Shown one piece after another: positions 11,345 through 20,475 of a stretch of DNA of 64,000 bases (positions are counted from its first letter, which is position 1; each line of letters begins with the position of its first letter). The notes below the pieces were generated by a model. The model was given only the letters and a program-made list of their open reading frames with translations, searched no databases and was not told the origin of the DNA. The DNA lies in NCBI RefSeq assembly GCF_018141005.1, contig NZ_CP046582.1, positions 3,410,001 through 3,474,000 of the forward strand, given 5' to 3'. This stretch comes from Erwinia sp. E602 (lineage in GTDB: Bacteria > Pseudomonadota > Gammaproteobacteria > Enterobacterales > Enterobacteriaceae). Both the position numbers and the translations under genes were made by a program.

Positions 11345-11746
11345 TCACCCGTTAGGGATTATCGTGATGTAATCGCCTACGCTGTTAATCAGTTTATCGT
11401 CGCCGGTGAGCAGCGGCAGCCGGTTGTAGTGGGACTGGGCGACAATCAGGCGGTCGAAGGGATCTTCGGAAACGCTTTCTGGCAGATGGGTAACCTCCAG
11501 CAGGTGTTCACCGTTGATCGGCAGTTCGAACAGGCCGGCTTCGAACAGGCCCATTCTGAATTGTTCCGGGTCGACGATGAAGCCGGGCTGGTTGAGGCGG
11601 CTTTTGATCACCACTTCCCAGATGCTGGCCGCGCTGTACCAGAGGGTTTTATCGGTATCTTCAAGGATGTGGGCCACCGTTGGCGTTAAGCGCGCCGGCG
11701 CGTAGGCCATATAGAGCAGTACGTTGGTGTCGATTAAAATATCCAT
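11345..11746 (-). CDS. PIN-domain (VapC-like) toxin
   Basis: The 133-residue protein is a PIN-fold endoribonuclease typical of type II toxins. It starts MDILIDTNVLLY with Asp6, has SIWEVVIKS with Glu44, EDPFDRLIVAQ with Asp98, and LLTGDD with Asp116, giving the acidic metal-binding set. Its ATG directly follows the TAA of the preceding 76-residue gene, the usual antitoxin-toxin arrangement. Predicted to cut RNA (often tRNA) when released; the target is not predictable. Confidence 0.85.
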   Translation of the reverse strand: MDILIDTNVLLYMAYAPARLTPTVAHILEDTDKTLWYSAASIWEVVIKSRLNQPGFIVDPEQFRMGLFEAGLFELPINGEHLLEVTHLPESVSEDPFDRLIVAQSHYNRLPLLTGDDKLINSVGDYITIIPNG

Positions 11747-11977
11747 TTATGCGTATTTCCCTGCAAACATTGCCAGAATATCCAGGCTGCCCATTTCGTC
11801 AAACCAGGCGGGAACCGCCCCTTTGCCTTTGAGAAAGCCCAGTTTACGTTTGGGTTTTTCAGCCTGTTCAGCCAGAAACCTGATGCCGCGAAACGACGCC
11901 GTATCGGCTAAAAAAGGCGCAATAACGCGGGCCAACTCCCGGCTGATGTCATCCCCCTTAAGCTTACGCTTTGCCAT
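11747..11977 (-). CDS. Probable antitoxin of the PIN toxin
   Basis: A small basic protein of 76 residues just upstream of and abutting the PIN toxin gene. The C-terminal part KLGFLKGKGAVPAWFDE resembles the toxin-neutralising tail found in many antitoxins paired with PIN toxins (G-x-x-KG...FDE). The N-terminal half does not look like a standard Phd, AbrB or RHH DNA-binding domain. The antitoxin role rests on position, size and tail; autoregulation is expected but I see no clear operator. An AGGTG ribosome-binding site precedes the start. Confidence 0.7.
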   Translation of the reverse strand: MAKRKLKGDDISRELARVIAPFLADTASFRGIRFLAEQAEKPKRKLGFLKGKGAVPAWFDEMGSLDILAMFAGKYA

Positions 11978-12502
11978 GCTTACACCTCCCTGATTGCGGT
12001 AATTACAGACACTACCCGCGCCGTGGTTATAAAACCAGCAGCGGTGGACGGTAATTGTGCGAAATGGAATGACCGTTCAGAAAATGGTGTAACTGATGTA
12101 AAACAGTAAGGCCGCAGCCGGCCTGTAGCGCATCTGCGGTGGCCGCCACCGGCAACAGAAACAGTTAAGGCGGGGATCACCCTGATGCCAGTCAGTCAGG
12201 ACTGGCTGGCATTTTTTCCTTTTACTAACGGATGCTTAAAACGCGACTCCTTCCCCCCTCTTGCAGACGATCGTTCCCGTCGCCCCGGCAGTATTACTGG
12301 CCGCACTCTTATTTCGGCATCGTTGACCAGCACCGGGATCCGCCCCCAGCCCGCTGAGGGACTGACAGACAACAATGTGTTGCTTTTCTGTCGGGTTCTG
12401 TGACCGCCTTAACGGCCAGCTTTGAGAAAAAGCATTTACACACCATCGTGCACAGGGTCAGAGCTGATACCGTTTGCGGCGAAAATAACAGGAGGTTAAC
12501 GC
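11978..12502. other. Intergenic region between antitoxin and lipase
   Basis: A 525-base stretch between the minus-strand antitoxin and the plus-strand lipase gene. It is more A/T-rich than the backbone. It holds a strong plus-strand terminator at 12185-12217 with no annotated plus-strand gene before it, and at its end the AGGAGG site of the lipase. Open frames here have no recognisable protein features. Confidence 0.5.
12185..12217 (+). terminator. Intrinsic terminator without an assigned gene
   Basis: ATGCCAGTCAGT (12185-12196) pairs with ACTGGCTGGCAT (12201-12212), a 12-bp stem with one G-U and a 4-base loop, followed by a T-run. It points rightward. The nearest upstream plus-strand gene is curA, more than 1.1 kb away, so it either ends an unseen transcript or is a remnant. 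Confidence 0.7.
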
Positions 12503-14032
12503 ATGGACGACACTGAAAACCGTTCATATCATCGCCCGATCTGGGATGATAACGGGCGGGTTTATTTCGAGATCCCTTTCCATCCGAAAGAAAAAAATCA
12601 CGTGGCGGTCTGCCTTAAACCGCCGGACAAAGTGATCCCGGTGATTTTTATTCCGGGGGTGATGGGGTCAAACCTGAAAAATGAGGACGGTGAGGTCTGG
12701 CAGTTCAGCGCTCCGTCGCTAAAAAAATGGCCGCTTGCCAACGCAAAAACAAGAAAGCGGCTTCTGGATCCGAAGACCACAACTGTTGACGACAGTGGAG
12801 CGATTTTTAACGATGACGTGGACGGGAAAAAATTCCCCTCCCGGCGCGAACGGGGATGGGGAAGCGCGTTTTACAAGAGCTACGGAGAGGCGCTCGACCG
12901 GCTGCAGTACCTGCTCAGTGACGACGACATCCTGACGGAAAATCACTTCAGGGAAGTCCAGCAGCAGACGGCGCGACAGCGTTTTACCGGCGTCAGGATA
13001 GGCGACGAGCCGGCGGAACAGGTGCTGACGAAAGAAGAAGCGGCACACGGCCACCGGTTTTTATTTCCACTGCACGTTTTTGGTTACAACTGGCTGCAGT
13101 CCTGTGCTGATTCGGCAGCAATGCTGGGAACCTTTATCCGCAGCGTGCTGGGACAGTATTACTACCGTCTGGCAGTGAAAAAAGTCATTCTGGTCACCCA
13201 CTCAATGGGGGGGCTGGTGGCCCGGCACTACTCGGAGAACATGAACGGACGGGAAAATATCCTGGGGATGGTGCACGGCGTGATGCCGGACCTGGGCTCA
13301 CCAGCAGCGTACCGGCGCATGAAAACCGGCGAGCGCGGCATTACCGGTATGATTATCGGCGACAGCGCAGAAAAGCTGATGCCGGTGCTGGCCCAGTCCC
13401 CCGGTCCGTTACAGCTGCTGCCGGGCAGTGCTTATGGCACCGGCTGGCTGAAAATCGAGAGCAGCGGTACCCGGCTGTCCCTGCCGGTGGATAACCCGTA
13501 TGAGGAAATTTACCTGAACAAAACGGCCTGGTGGCGGCTGTGTGAGCAGGATTTGCTGCTGGGTGATACTGACGGTGAATGGACAGCTTTTCAGGACAGA
13601 TTACAAGTAGATGTGAAAAAATTTATCGAGGAACTGAACAGCAAATACCATCCGCAGACCTGGCTGTTTTACGGTGCCAGTGCGGACAATCCGTCTGATG
13701 CATTCCTGACGTGGAAAGAGCGGATCCCGCCGTACGTGAAGGAGGCGAAGAGGGTCCGGAAGGATTCCGGAGAGCCGCTTGAGCTCTCCCCGTTAAGAAC
13801 CCATAAGCTGATTTCGGCGGGAACCCCCGGTGACGGCACCGTGCCGGTCACGGCGATCCGCACCTCATCCTCCAGTATTCGGGGCGTGCTGGCGACCGAT
13901 GTCGATCATGAAGGGGCCTATGCCGCTGACCCCGTGGACCGCTCGCGTTCGGTTTACAGTGACCTGTCAGATGCCCTGGTGTTCACGGTCCGCTCGGTGG
14001 TGAAAATCGTGCAGCAGGTGCCGCCTCCATGA
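12503..14032 (+). CDS. Putative type VI secretion lipase effector (alpha/beta hydrolase)
   Basis: The 509-residue protein is an LCAT/PGAP1-like lipase. VIFIPGVMGSNL (47-58) forms the first strand and oxyanion loop; THSMGGLVARHY holds the nucleophile Ser234; AGTPGDGTVP offers Asp444; DVDHEGAY offers His469. No signal peptide is visible. The next gene overlaps it by four bases (ATGA) and looks like a Tli4-type immunity protein, which makes a phospholipase effector of the Tle4-like group the best reading. No vgrG, hcp or PAAR gene is nearby, so delivery would depend on a secretion system elsewhere. AGGAGG precedes the ATG. Function is inferred. Confidence 0.72.
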   Translation: MDDTENRSYHRPIWDDNGRVYFEIPFHPKEKNHVAVCLKPPDKVIPVIFIPGVMGSNLKNEDGEVWQFSAPSLKKWPLANAKTRKRLLDPKTTTVDDSGAIFNDDVDGKKFPSRRERGWGSAFYKSYGEALDRLQYLLSDDDILTENHFREVQQQTARQRFTGVRIGDEPAEQVLTKEEAAHGHRFLFPLHVFGYNWLQSCADSAAMLGTFIRSVLGQYYYRLAVKKVILVTHSMGGLVARHYSENMNGRENILGMVHGVMPDLGSPAAYRRMKTGERGITGMIIGDSAEKLMPVLAQSPGPLQLLPGSAYGTGWLKIESSGTRLSLPVDNPYEEIYLNKTAWWRLCEQDLLLGDTDGEWTAFQDRLQVDVKKFIEELNSKYHPQTWLFYGASADNPSDAFLTWKERIPPYVKEAKRVRKDSGEPLELSPLRTHKLISAGTPGDGTVPVTAIRTSSSSIRGVLATDVDHEGAYAADPVDRSRSVYSDLSDALVFTVRSVVKIVQQVPPP

Positions 14033-15135
14033 AAAAAATCCCGTTTCAGCTGCTTATCCCGCTGGCGATAGTGCTGCTGGCGGCAGGATTCTATATTCAC
14101 AATTTTGTGACGTTTGTGCATCCGCCACCGGCGTTAACGGACAAGGAAAAACGTATGGTCGATACCCTGTTTGCCACCACCAAAGCCCAGTGCGTGGGGC
14201 GCTATGTGTTTGAGGTTCCGGCATCATTCGAAAATACCCTGACGGACCGTGCTCAGATTAATGAGGTGAACATCAGCAGCCAGCGGCTCTACCGTCCGGC
14301 GTTCGAGCAGCGTATCGAGCTGCGGGAGCAGAGACTGAAAGACAGCCATACGGTTGATGCTGTAGATCAGCCTTTTCTCAAGCAGGTGTACCGGCTGAGT
14401 GAGAATGCTGTGATATTTGACCGAAATAAAAATGAGAGCGCAGCGGGGTTTGGGCGCATTTTGGAAGGGCACCTGTATGTTAATGGGGTGGCGTTTATAA
14501 TCTCCTCGGAGATAAGGGATGTATCAGACCCCAAATACCAGCAGGACCGCATTGATTATTTGAACGGAGGGATGAGAGAAAATCAACTTAACACTAAGCC
14601 CTCAAAACTGGCGGAACTGAAAGATGTAATGTCCCGTCTGAGCGGCCGAAAAAACGATGAAATCCCGACGCAGCCGGGAACCTGTATCTCAGAGGGGTTT
14701 ATCCGCGACGGCAACGGCAAGCCGAAGGAAGATATTACCTTTGTCTATCCGCACAGCCCGGTTTTTTCTCTGTCGGTGTCTACCAATACTTATCTTGGTG
14801 ATCCAACGAGTATGCTGGAGCGGAGTCATGAAATTCAGCCTTACCTTACCGAAGTTAAGGCACGGACGCTGCGGAAGGGTAAAACAGAGATAGCCGGCTT
14901 TGAGGCTGATGAATGGCTTAACGTCGCGCCGTCAGAAAAATCAGCCGGCAATCCGTCAGCACAGCTACTTTTTAACGTCATCGCCAATGAAAAAATAGTG
15001 GATTTCCGACACCCGATTATTGACCTGACATTGAGTAACCATACGCTGCCCCCACCCGCTTACAGCGATGCCGAACTGGTGGAAATATGGGACCGAATCA
15101 TCCGTTCTTTCCGTCTCAGGAATAATGCATTCTGA
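14029..15135 (+). CDS. Tli4-family-like immunity protein
   Basis: The 368-residue protein has one N-terminal membrane segment (about residues 5-28) and no lipobox, so it is likely anchored in the inner membrane facing the periplasm. After it comes TKAQCVGRYVFEVPASF, the opening typical of Tli4 immunity proteins (CVGR...VP), and a second half with GTCISEGFIRDG and a C-terminal region ending in IRSFRLR. It overlaps the lipase stop codon by four bases, so the two are co-translated. It should bind and block the cognate lipase. Codon use is noticeably more A/T-rich than the backbone, consistent with transfer. Confidence 0.72.
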   Translation: MKKIPFQLLIPLAIVLLAAGFYIHNFVTFVHPPPALTDKEKRMVDTLFATTKAQCVGRYVFEVPASFENTLTDRAQINEVNISSQRLYRPAFEQRIELREQRLKDSHTVDAVDQPFLKQVYRLSENAVIFDRNKNESAAGFGRILEGHLYVNGVAFIISSEIRDVSDPKYQQDRIDYLNGGMRENQLNTKPSKLAELKDVMSRLSGRKNDEIPTQPGTCISEGFIRDGNGKPKEDITFVYPHSPVFSLSVSTNTYLGDPTSMLERSHEIQPYLTEVKARTLRKGKTEIAGFEADEWLNVAPSEKSAGNPSAQLLFNVIANEKIVDFRHPIIDLTLSNHTLPPPAYSDAELVEIWDRIIRSFRLRNNAF

Positions 15136-15208
15136 CCGAAATTTTCTGACAGATGTAAATGATCCTCTTGAGATCCTCTGTTGCTATGCGTAATCATCTT
15201 TCCAGAAA

Positions 15209-15240
15209 CGAATCAACCCGCCTCAGGGTGGGTTGATTCG
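15209..15240. terminator. Long hairpin after the effector-immunity pair
   Basis: CGAATCAACCCGCC (15209-15222) pairs with GGTGGGTTGATTCG (15227-15240) over 14 pairs with one G-U and a TCAG loop. It lies 74 bases after the immunity gene and before convergent pgl. There is no U-run, so it may be a mRNA-stabilising stem rather than an intrinsic terminator. Confidence 0.5.
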
Positions 15241-15333
15241 GATTCGTTGAACGGGAAATTTTCTGATCCTTAACCTGTCGGCCTTAGGGATCGTCCCGCC
15301 TTTGGCTGTTACGTTTGGTCGAGCCTGGCTGAC

Positions 15334-16320
15334 TTACAGCGCGTGGATCACCACCCACATCGGACCCTGACCGACCGCATAACGGGCCAGCGGCTGCAGC
15401 AGCCCTTTTTCAGCGGTGATTCTGTAAACTTCGATATGGTGGGTCTTTTGCCCTGCGGCCACCAGATACTGGCCGCTGTGGTCAATGTTGAAGCCGCGCG
15501 GCTGCGTTTCGGTTGGCTGGAAACCTTCGATAGTCAGCGTGGCACCGTCGGCGCTGATGCTGAACGCGGTGATGATGCTGGCGGTACGGTCGCAGGCGTA
15601 GAGGAAGCGGCCGTCCGGCGTGATATGGATGTCCGCCGCCCAGCGCGTGTCGCTGAAGCCTTCCGGCATCATATCCAGGCTCTGCACTTTTTCGACGCTG
15701 TCGCCGAGGCGCCAGACGTCAACGCTGCTGTCCAGTTCGTTGACGCAGTAGGCGAACTGCTGGTTCGGGTGGAACACCATATGACGCGGGCCGGCACCCG
15801 CGGTGGTGGTCACTTCACCCTGCGCGCGCGGGGTCAGTTCACCGTTCTCCGCCAGCGAGAACAGCGCAATGCGGTCCTGCTTCAGCGCGGGCACAAACAG
15901 CGTCTGGTTGCTCAGATCGATATTCGCCGAGTGGCAGCCTTCCAGACCTTTGACTACCTGCAGCGGCGCGCCCGGCAGGCCGTCGGCACCGATTGGGCTG
16001 ACGCTGACGCAGGCGTCATTATAGGAGCCAACGAAGATAAAGCGCCCTTCGCGATCGGTGGAGATATGGGTCGGGCTGCCCGGCAGCGGCGCGTGGCCTG
16101 CTTCGGTCAGTTTGCCGTCGGCGGCAATCTTAAACGCCACCACGCGAAAATCCGGACGCACGCCAACGTACAGGAACTGTTTATCCGGGCTGACCACCAT
16201 CGGCTGAACCTGGCCCGGGGCATCAACCACCTGCAGCAGCGTCAGCGCGCCGTCATCATTCAGATCCCACGCGTGGATCTGCTGGCTTTCCGGGCTGGCG
16301 GTATAAACAACTTGTTTCAT
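15334..16320 (-). CDS. pgl: 6-phosphogluconolactonase
   Basis: Pgl hydrolyses 6-phosphogluconolactone in the oxidative pentose phosphate pathway. The 328-residue product (E. coli 331) is a seven-bladed beta-propeller of the YbhE type: repeated segments such as [33 protein letters not shown] and [13 protein letters not shown], ending [10 protein letters not shown]. It begins [20 protein letters not shown] like its E. coli counterpart. It diverges from ybhA as in E. coli. Confidence 0.96.
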   Translation of the reverse strand: MKQVVYTASPESQQIHAWDLNDDGALTLLQVVDAPGQVQPMVVSPDKQFLYVGVRPDFRVVAFKIAADGKLTEAGHAPLPGSPTHISTDREGRFIFVGSYNDACVSVSPIGADGLPGAPLQVVKGLEGCHSANIDLSNQTLFVPALKQDRIALFSLAENGELTPRAQGEVTTTAGAGPRHMVFHPNQQFAYCVNELDSSVDVWRLGDSVEKVQSLDMMPEGFSDTRWAADIHITPDGRFLYACDRTASIITAFSISADGATLTIEGFQPTETQPRGFNIDHSGQYLVAAGQKTHHIEVYRITAEKGLLQPLARYAVGQGPMWVVIHAL

Positions 16321-16512
16321 GAATGCTCCTTGTTAAGAACGGATAATCAGGCCGGTGGCAGCGTCAGGCCACCGTCGGCGGATGGAATGCGGTCGCCGGT
16401 TTGTGGCCGGCGTCACAAGGTGTACACTGAGGCGCTGCCCCCCACTTCACAGTTAGTGCCGCCATCACGGCGCGGGCAACGTCTTCTTATCCTGTCAATC
16501 ACGGAATCTACT

Positions 16513-17331
16513 ATGAGCTATCGCATCATCGCCCTTGATCTGGACGGCACGCTGTTAACGCCGAATAAAACGATTCTCCCCGAATCCCTCGACGCGCTGG
16601 CTAAGGCCCGCCAGGCCGGCGTAAAAGTGCTGATCGTGACCGGTCGCCATCACGTGGCTATCCACCCTTTTTATCAGGCGCTGGCGCTCGACACACCTGC
16701 TATCTGCTGTAACGGCACCTATTTGTATGATTATCAGGCGAAAAGAGTTATTGAATCCGATCCGCTGCCGAAAGATCAGGCCCGCCGGGTGATCGAAATG
16801 CTCGACGAATCGGGCATGCATGGCCTGCTGTACGTTGATGACGCGATGCTCTATCAGGCCGAGACCGGCCACGTTACCCGCACCATTAACTGGGGACTGT
16901 CGCTGCCTGAGCATCAGCGCCCGACATTCCTCAAGGTTAACAGCCTGGCAGAGGCGGCCGAATCGGCCACCGCGATCTGGAAGTTTGCGCTGTCCCACGG
17001 CGATACCCGCGAGCTGCAACAGTTTGCCGAACGGGTGGAAGCGGAGATGGGGCTGGCCTGCGAATGGTCGTGGCACGATCAGGTGGATATCGCCCGCGCC
17101 GGTAACAGCAAGGGCAAACGCCTGCAGCGCTGGGTGGAAGCCAACGGCTACCGGATGAGCGATGTGATCGCCTTTGGCGATAATTATAACGATCTCAGCA
17201 TGCTGGAAACCGTCGGGCTGGGCGTGGCGATGGGCAACGCCGACGATGCCATCAAGGCGCGTGCCGGACGGGTGATCGGCACCAACCTCGAGCCGGGCAT
17301 CGCCGAGACGCTGTACCGCGAAGTGCTGTAA
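16513..17331 (+). CDS. ybhA: HAD-family sugar/pyridoxal phosphatase YbhA
   Basis: A Cof-type HAD hydrolase of 272 residues, the same length as E. coli YbhA, which dephosphorylates pyridoxal phosphate and some sugar phosphates. Motif I is LDLDGTLL (nucleophile Asp), motif II VTGR, and motif IV FGDNYNDLSML. The open frame extends far upstream opposite pgl, but the ATG at 16513 gives the family's normal N-terminus MSYRIIALDLDGTLL. It converges on modC with no gap. Confidence 0.95.
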   Translation: MSYRIIALDLDGTLLTPNKTILPESLDALAKARQAGVKVLIVTGRHHVAIHPFYQALALDTPAICCNGTYLYDYQAKRVIESDPLPKDQARRVIEMLDESGMHGLLYVDDAMLYQAETGHVTRTINWGLSLPEHQRPTFLKVNSLAEAAESATAIWKFALSHGDTRELQQFAERVEAEMGLACEWSWHDQVDIARAGNSKGKRLQRWVEANGYRMSDVIAFGDNYNDLSMLETVGLGVAMGNADDAIKARAGRVIGTNLEPGIAETLYREVL

Positions 17332-18390
17332 TCAGGGCGCGATCGCCACGCTCTTAATCTGCGCGTAGAGCCACATCTTCGGCTTGATCATCAGCTCATC
17401 GCGCGCCCACGGGGTGATACGCGCCCACAGCTCGCTCTGGCCGATCTGCAGCTTGACCTCCACCTGATGGTCGATGTCCAGCATCTCCACCACCTGCGCC
17501 GGGATCGCGTTACGGATGCTGCTGTTCACCGGCGGCTGCAGGATCAGCGAGACGTCCGCCGCCTGAATGCGGATGCGCAGCGGCGACCGCAGCGGCGCGT
17601 TGACCCGGCTGACCCAGATATGCTGGTCGCCGAGCGACAGCGCGGTCATTTCATAGTGCGGGTGCTGCTCCAGCACCTGCACCCGCAGCAGGCTGCTCTG
17701 CTCGGCGCGGGGCAGCCACGGCCGCATCACGCTGCTGGCCCACACCTTTTCCAGCGGACCAAACGCCTTTACCCCGCCTTTATCCAGCACCAGCACGTTG
17801 TCTGCCAGCTGCAGCAGCTCGTCGAGGCTGTGGCTGACGTAGAGGATCGGGATATTCACCTGTTTTGCCAGCGCCTGCAGATAGGGCAGCAGCTCGCGCT
17901 TGCGCGGCAGATCGAGCGAGGCCAGCGGTTCGTCCATCAGCAGAATTTCCGGCGCGGTGAGCAGCGCGCGGCCGATCGCCACCCGCTGTTTCTCACCGCC
18001 GGAGAGCGTCCACGGAAAGCGGTTCAGCAGCGGCTCAATGCCCAGCAGCTGCACCAGCGCGTCAAACTGTGGCCGCATCGCTTTTGCCATGCCGTACTGC
18101 AGGTTGCCGCGCACCCGGTAGTGCGGGAACAGCCGCGCGTCCTGGAAGACGTAGCCCACGCGCCGCTTCTCCGGCGGCAGCCATACGCCCTGTTCAGCGT
18201 CGCTCAGCACCCGGCCGTTCAGCGTAATGCTGCCCTGCTGCGGAACGGTCAGGCCACCGATGGCGTTGATCAGTGAGGTTTTACCGGCACCGGAGACGCC
18301 GAATACGGCGGTAATCCCCTGCCCCGGCAGGCTGGCCTGCACGCTGAGCAGATGATCGCCCTGCTGCTGGCTGAAATCGAGTTCTAACAT
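17332..18390 (-). CDS. modC: Molybdate ABC transporter ATP-binding protein
   Basis: ModC powers high-affinity molybdate uptake with ModAB. The 352-residue product (as in E. coli) has Walker A GVSGAGKT (31-38), Q-loop [10 protein letters not shown], signature LSGGEKQR (129-136), Walker B ILLMDEP (149-155) and a C-terminal molybdate-binding (MOP) domain. The frame is open to 18429 but the ATG at 18390 matches the family start MLEL and overlaps the modB end by 7 bases. It is the last gene of modABC. Confidence 0.97.
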   Translation of the reverse strand: MLELDFSQQQGDHLLSVQASLPGQGITAVFGVSGAGKTSLINAIGGLTVPQQGSITLNGRVLSDAEQGVWLPPEKRRVGYVFQDARLFPHYRVRGNLQYGMAKAMRPQFDALVQLLGIEPLLNRFPWTLSGGEKQRVAIGRALLTAPEILLMDEPLASLDLPRKRELLPYLQALAKQVNIPILYVSHSLDELLQLADNVLVLDKGGVKAFGPLEKVWASSVMRPWLPRAEQSSLLRVQVLEQHPHYEMTALSLGDQHIWVSRVNAPLRSPLRIRIQAADVSLILQPPVNSSIRNAIPAQVVEMLDIDHQVEVKLQIGQSELWARITPWARDELMIKPKMWLYAQIKSVAIAP

Positions 18391-19082
18391 CCGAGACCTA
18401 AGCGTTTGCGACCCCAGCGGGTCAGCCATTCAGAAAGTAACAGGGAGACCAGCGCCAGCACGATGGCGATGACGCACAGCCGCGCCGCGGCGCCTTCCGC
18501 GCCCGGCGTTTCAATCAGGGTATACATCGCCGAGGGGAGCGTGCGCGTCTCGCCGGGGATGTTGGAAACAAAGGTGATGGTGGCACCGAACTCGCCCAGC
18601 GAACGGGCGAAGGCCAGCACCGTGCCGACGATAATCCCCGGCAGGGTCAGCGGCAGGGTGATGGTGAAGAACACCCGCCAGCGACCGGCACCGAGGGTAC
18701 GGGCCGCCTGCTCCAGTTTAGTATCCACCGCTTCCAGCGCCAGGCGGATCGCCCGCACCATCAGCGGGAAGGCGATCACCGCCGACGCCAGCGCGGCACC
18801 GCGCCAGCTGAAGGCGAAACTGAAGCCAAACCAGTCATACAGGTACTCGCCAATCACGCCCCGGCGGCCAAACCCCAGCAGCAGCAGGTACCCCACCACC
18901 ACCGGCGGCAGCACCAGCGGCAGGTGGATCAGGCTGTCGAGCAGGGTTTTACCGGGAAACTGGCGACGTACCAGGATCCATGCCATCAGGATCCCAAACG
19001 GCAGACTACAGGCGACGGCAACCACCGACACTTTCAGGCTGAGCGCGACCGCCTGCCATTCGGGTTCACTGAGTAACATCAT
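18384..19082 (-). CDS. modB: Molybdate ABC transporter permease
   Basis: An inner-membrane permease of 232 residues with about five hydrophobic segments. The EAA-type loop [23 protein letters not shown] is the docking site for Mod[12 protein letters not shown] and the conserved [18 protein letters not shown] are near identical to E. coli ModB (229 aa). Its ATG overlaps the modA TGA (ATGA), so it is coupled to modA. Confidence 0.96.
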   Translation of the reverse strand: MMLLSEPEWQAVALSLKVSVVAVACSLPFGILMAWILVRRQFPGKTLLDSLIHLPLVLPPVVVGYLLLLGFGRRGVIGEYLYDWFGFSFAFSWRGAALASAVIAFPLMVRAIRLALEAVDTKLEQAARTLGAGRWRVFFTITLPLTLPGIIVGTVLAFARSLGEFGATITFVSNIPGETRTLPSAMYTLIETPGAEGAAARLCVIAIVLALVSLLLSEWLTRWGRKRLGLGC

Positions 19083-19852
19083 GACTTAGGCGTAAATCCA
19101 TATTTTTTGAAAATGACCGCGGCCTGCGGCCCTTTCAGGTAGTTGTAGAAATCGGTGACGCTGGCGTTGTTATGGTCTCTGACCACCGCCATCGGGTACT
19201 CCACCGGCTTGTGGCTGTCGGCCGGGAAGGTGCCGACCACCGTCACCTTCTGGCTGGCTACCGCATCCGATCCGTAAACGATGCCGTACGGGGTTTCATC
19301 GCGTTCCACCAGCGCCAGCGCCGCGCGTACGCTGTTGCTGCGCGCCATCAGCGGAGAGAGTTCATCCCAGGCACCCAGCTTTTGCAACGCTTCTTTGGCA
19401 TAGATGCCTGCCGGCACGTGGTCCGGGTCGCCTACCGCCAGCCGCTGGCCTTTCAGCAGGCTCTTCCAGTCGGTGGTTTTGCTGATGCTGACCGGCTGCG
19501 GTTTCGCCGCGGTCGGGGCCACCAGCACCAGCTCATTACCCAGCAGGGTGAAGCGGGTGGCCACCTCGACGCTCTTTTTATCCACGGCGTAGTCCATCCA
19601 CTGCTGGTCGGCCGAGATAAACAGGTCGGCCGGCGCCCCCTGCTCAATCTGCCGCGCCAGCGTTGAGGAGGAGGCAAACGAGGAGACGATCTTCACCGTT
19701 TTGCCCTGTTCGTACTGCGTGGCAATATCCTGCAGCGCGTTGGTCAGCGAAGCCGCCGCAAACACGGTGATGTTATCCGCAGCCAGCGCGTGGCCGGTGC
19801 TGCCGAAGGTCAGGGCCGCCGCGGCCAGCAGATGATTCCATTTTACAGACAT
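19079..19852 (-). CDS. modA: Molybdate-binding periplasmic protein
   Basis: ModA captures molybdate or tungstate in the periplasm for ModBC. The 257-residue precursor has a signal peptide of about 24 residues ending GHALA before ADNITVFAAASLTNAL. The AAASL segment and SFASSSTLARQIEQGAPADLFISAD supply the serines and backbone amides that hold the oxyanion. It is the first gene of the mod operon, read from a promoter carrying a ModE operator 24 bases upstream. Confidence 0.97.
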   Translation of the reverse strand: MSVKWNHLLAAAALTFGSTGHALAADNITVFAAASLTNALQDIATQYEQGKTVKIVSSFASSSTLARQIEQGAPADLFISADQQWMDYAVDKKSVEVATRFTLLGNELVLVAPTAAKPQPVSISKTTDWKSLLKGQRLAVGDPDHVPAGIYAKEALQKLGAWDELSPLMARSNSVRAALALVERDETPYGIVYGSDAVASQKVTVVGTFPADSHKPVEYPMAVVRDHNNASVTDFYNYLKGPQAAVIFKKYGFTPKS

Positions 19853-19875
19853 GCTTTTCTCCAGAGAGGGGTGAG

Positions 19876-19899
19876 CGTTATTTACTTGATAATATAACG
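19876..19899 (-). promoter_or_regulatory. ModE operator of modABC
   Basis: The arms CGTTAT (19876-19881) and ATAACG (19894-19899) form an inverted repeat in a 24-base site, with the same arms and spacing as the E. coli modA operator. ModE-molybdate should bind here and repress modABC. It lies 24 bases upstream of the modA start. Confidence 0.85.
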
Positions 19900-20125
19900 A
19901 TGCATGCCTGCGACGTCACAGGAAATATCGGCAGAGCAGGTCTGAAGTTTAGGGGCGGTGGAAAAACGTCGAAAAGGAAAAGAAACTGAGCACCCACCCG
20001 CGTGCAGACGTCACCCTGCTGGCAGATGAAAGAGTACCATCAGGCAGGAACCCGTTCCGGCAGGAAAAACGAAGAGATTAACGTAGCGGAGGGAGAAGGA
20101 ATCGCGGGCCACAAGGCCTGCTCAA

Positions 20126-20150
20126 AAGCAAACGCCCGGCAGAGCCGGGC
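20126..20150 (-). terminator. Intrinsic terminator of acrZ
   Basis: On the minus strand GCCCGGC, loop TCT, GCCGGGC (20134-20150) is followed by GTTTGCTTTT. It lies 16 bases past the acrZ stop. The rest of the modA-acrZ gap shows only the ModE site and no further gene. Confidence 0.75.
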
Positions 20151-20165
20151 GCGGAAAAACAGGGT

Positions 20166-20321
20166 TTACTGGCGGTTTTTCGCCGGCTGGTCGTTGCGGT
20201 GACCCACTTTCGAGATCACGTTAAAGACTTCGCCCAGGCCGTAAATCAGGCCAAGGATAATCGCCATCACCACAGGAACCATCAGGATCGCTATGGCCAG
20301 GCCTTTCAGTAACTCCAGCAT
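20166..20321 (-). CDS. acrZ: AcrAB-TolC efflux accessory peptide AcrZ
   Basis: Reading the minus strand from the ATG at 20321 gives a 51-residue peptide starting [20 protein letters not shown] and containing [16 protein letters not shown]. It is one transmembrane helix with a charged tail, near identical over the helix to E. coli AcrZ (49 aa), which binds AcrB and widens the export of some drugs. The tail [13 protein letters not shown] differs from and is two residues longer than that of E. coli. It sits between modA and modE as in E. coli. Related enteric acrZ genes respond to MarA/SoxS/Rob; I did not identify the box. Confidence 0.93.
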   Translation of the reverse strand: MLELLKGLAIAILMVPVVMAIILGLIYGLGEVFNVISKVGHRNDQPAKNRQ

Positions 20322-20475
20322 GGCAGCCTCATTTTGCTGAACAAAGAAGCCATTGTAGCGGCTGTCAGTAAGATTACACTGACCTTTTGTGCCTTCGTGC
20401 TGTTTTTATTCCCCGCCCACGCCCGCCTGCAACTGGTACACTCTTCCCCACGCTAGGTTAAGCCCGGAGAATGCC

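Noticed and set aside
15343..16512. The upstream part of the long plus-strand frame that includes ybhA
   Set aside because: It is the antisense of pgl. The family N-terminus of YbhA and the length of 272 residues fix the start at 16513.
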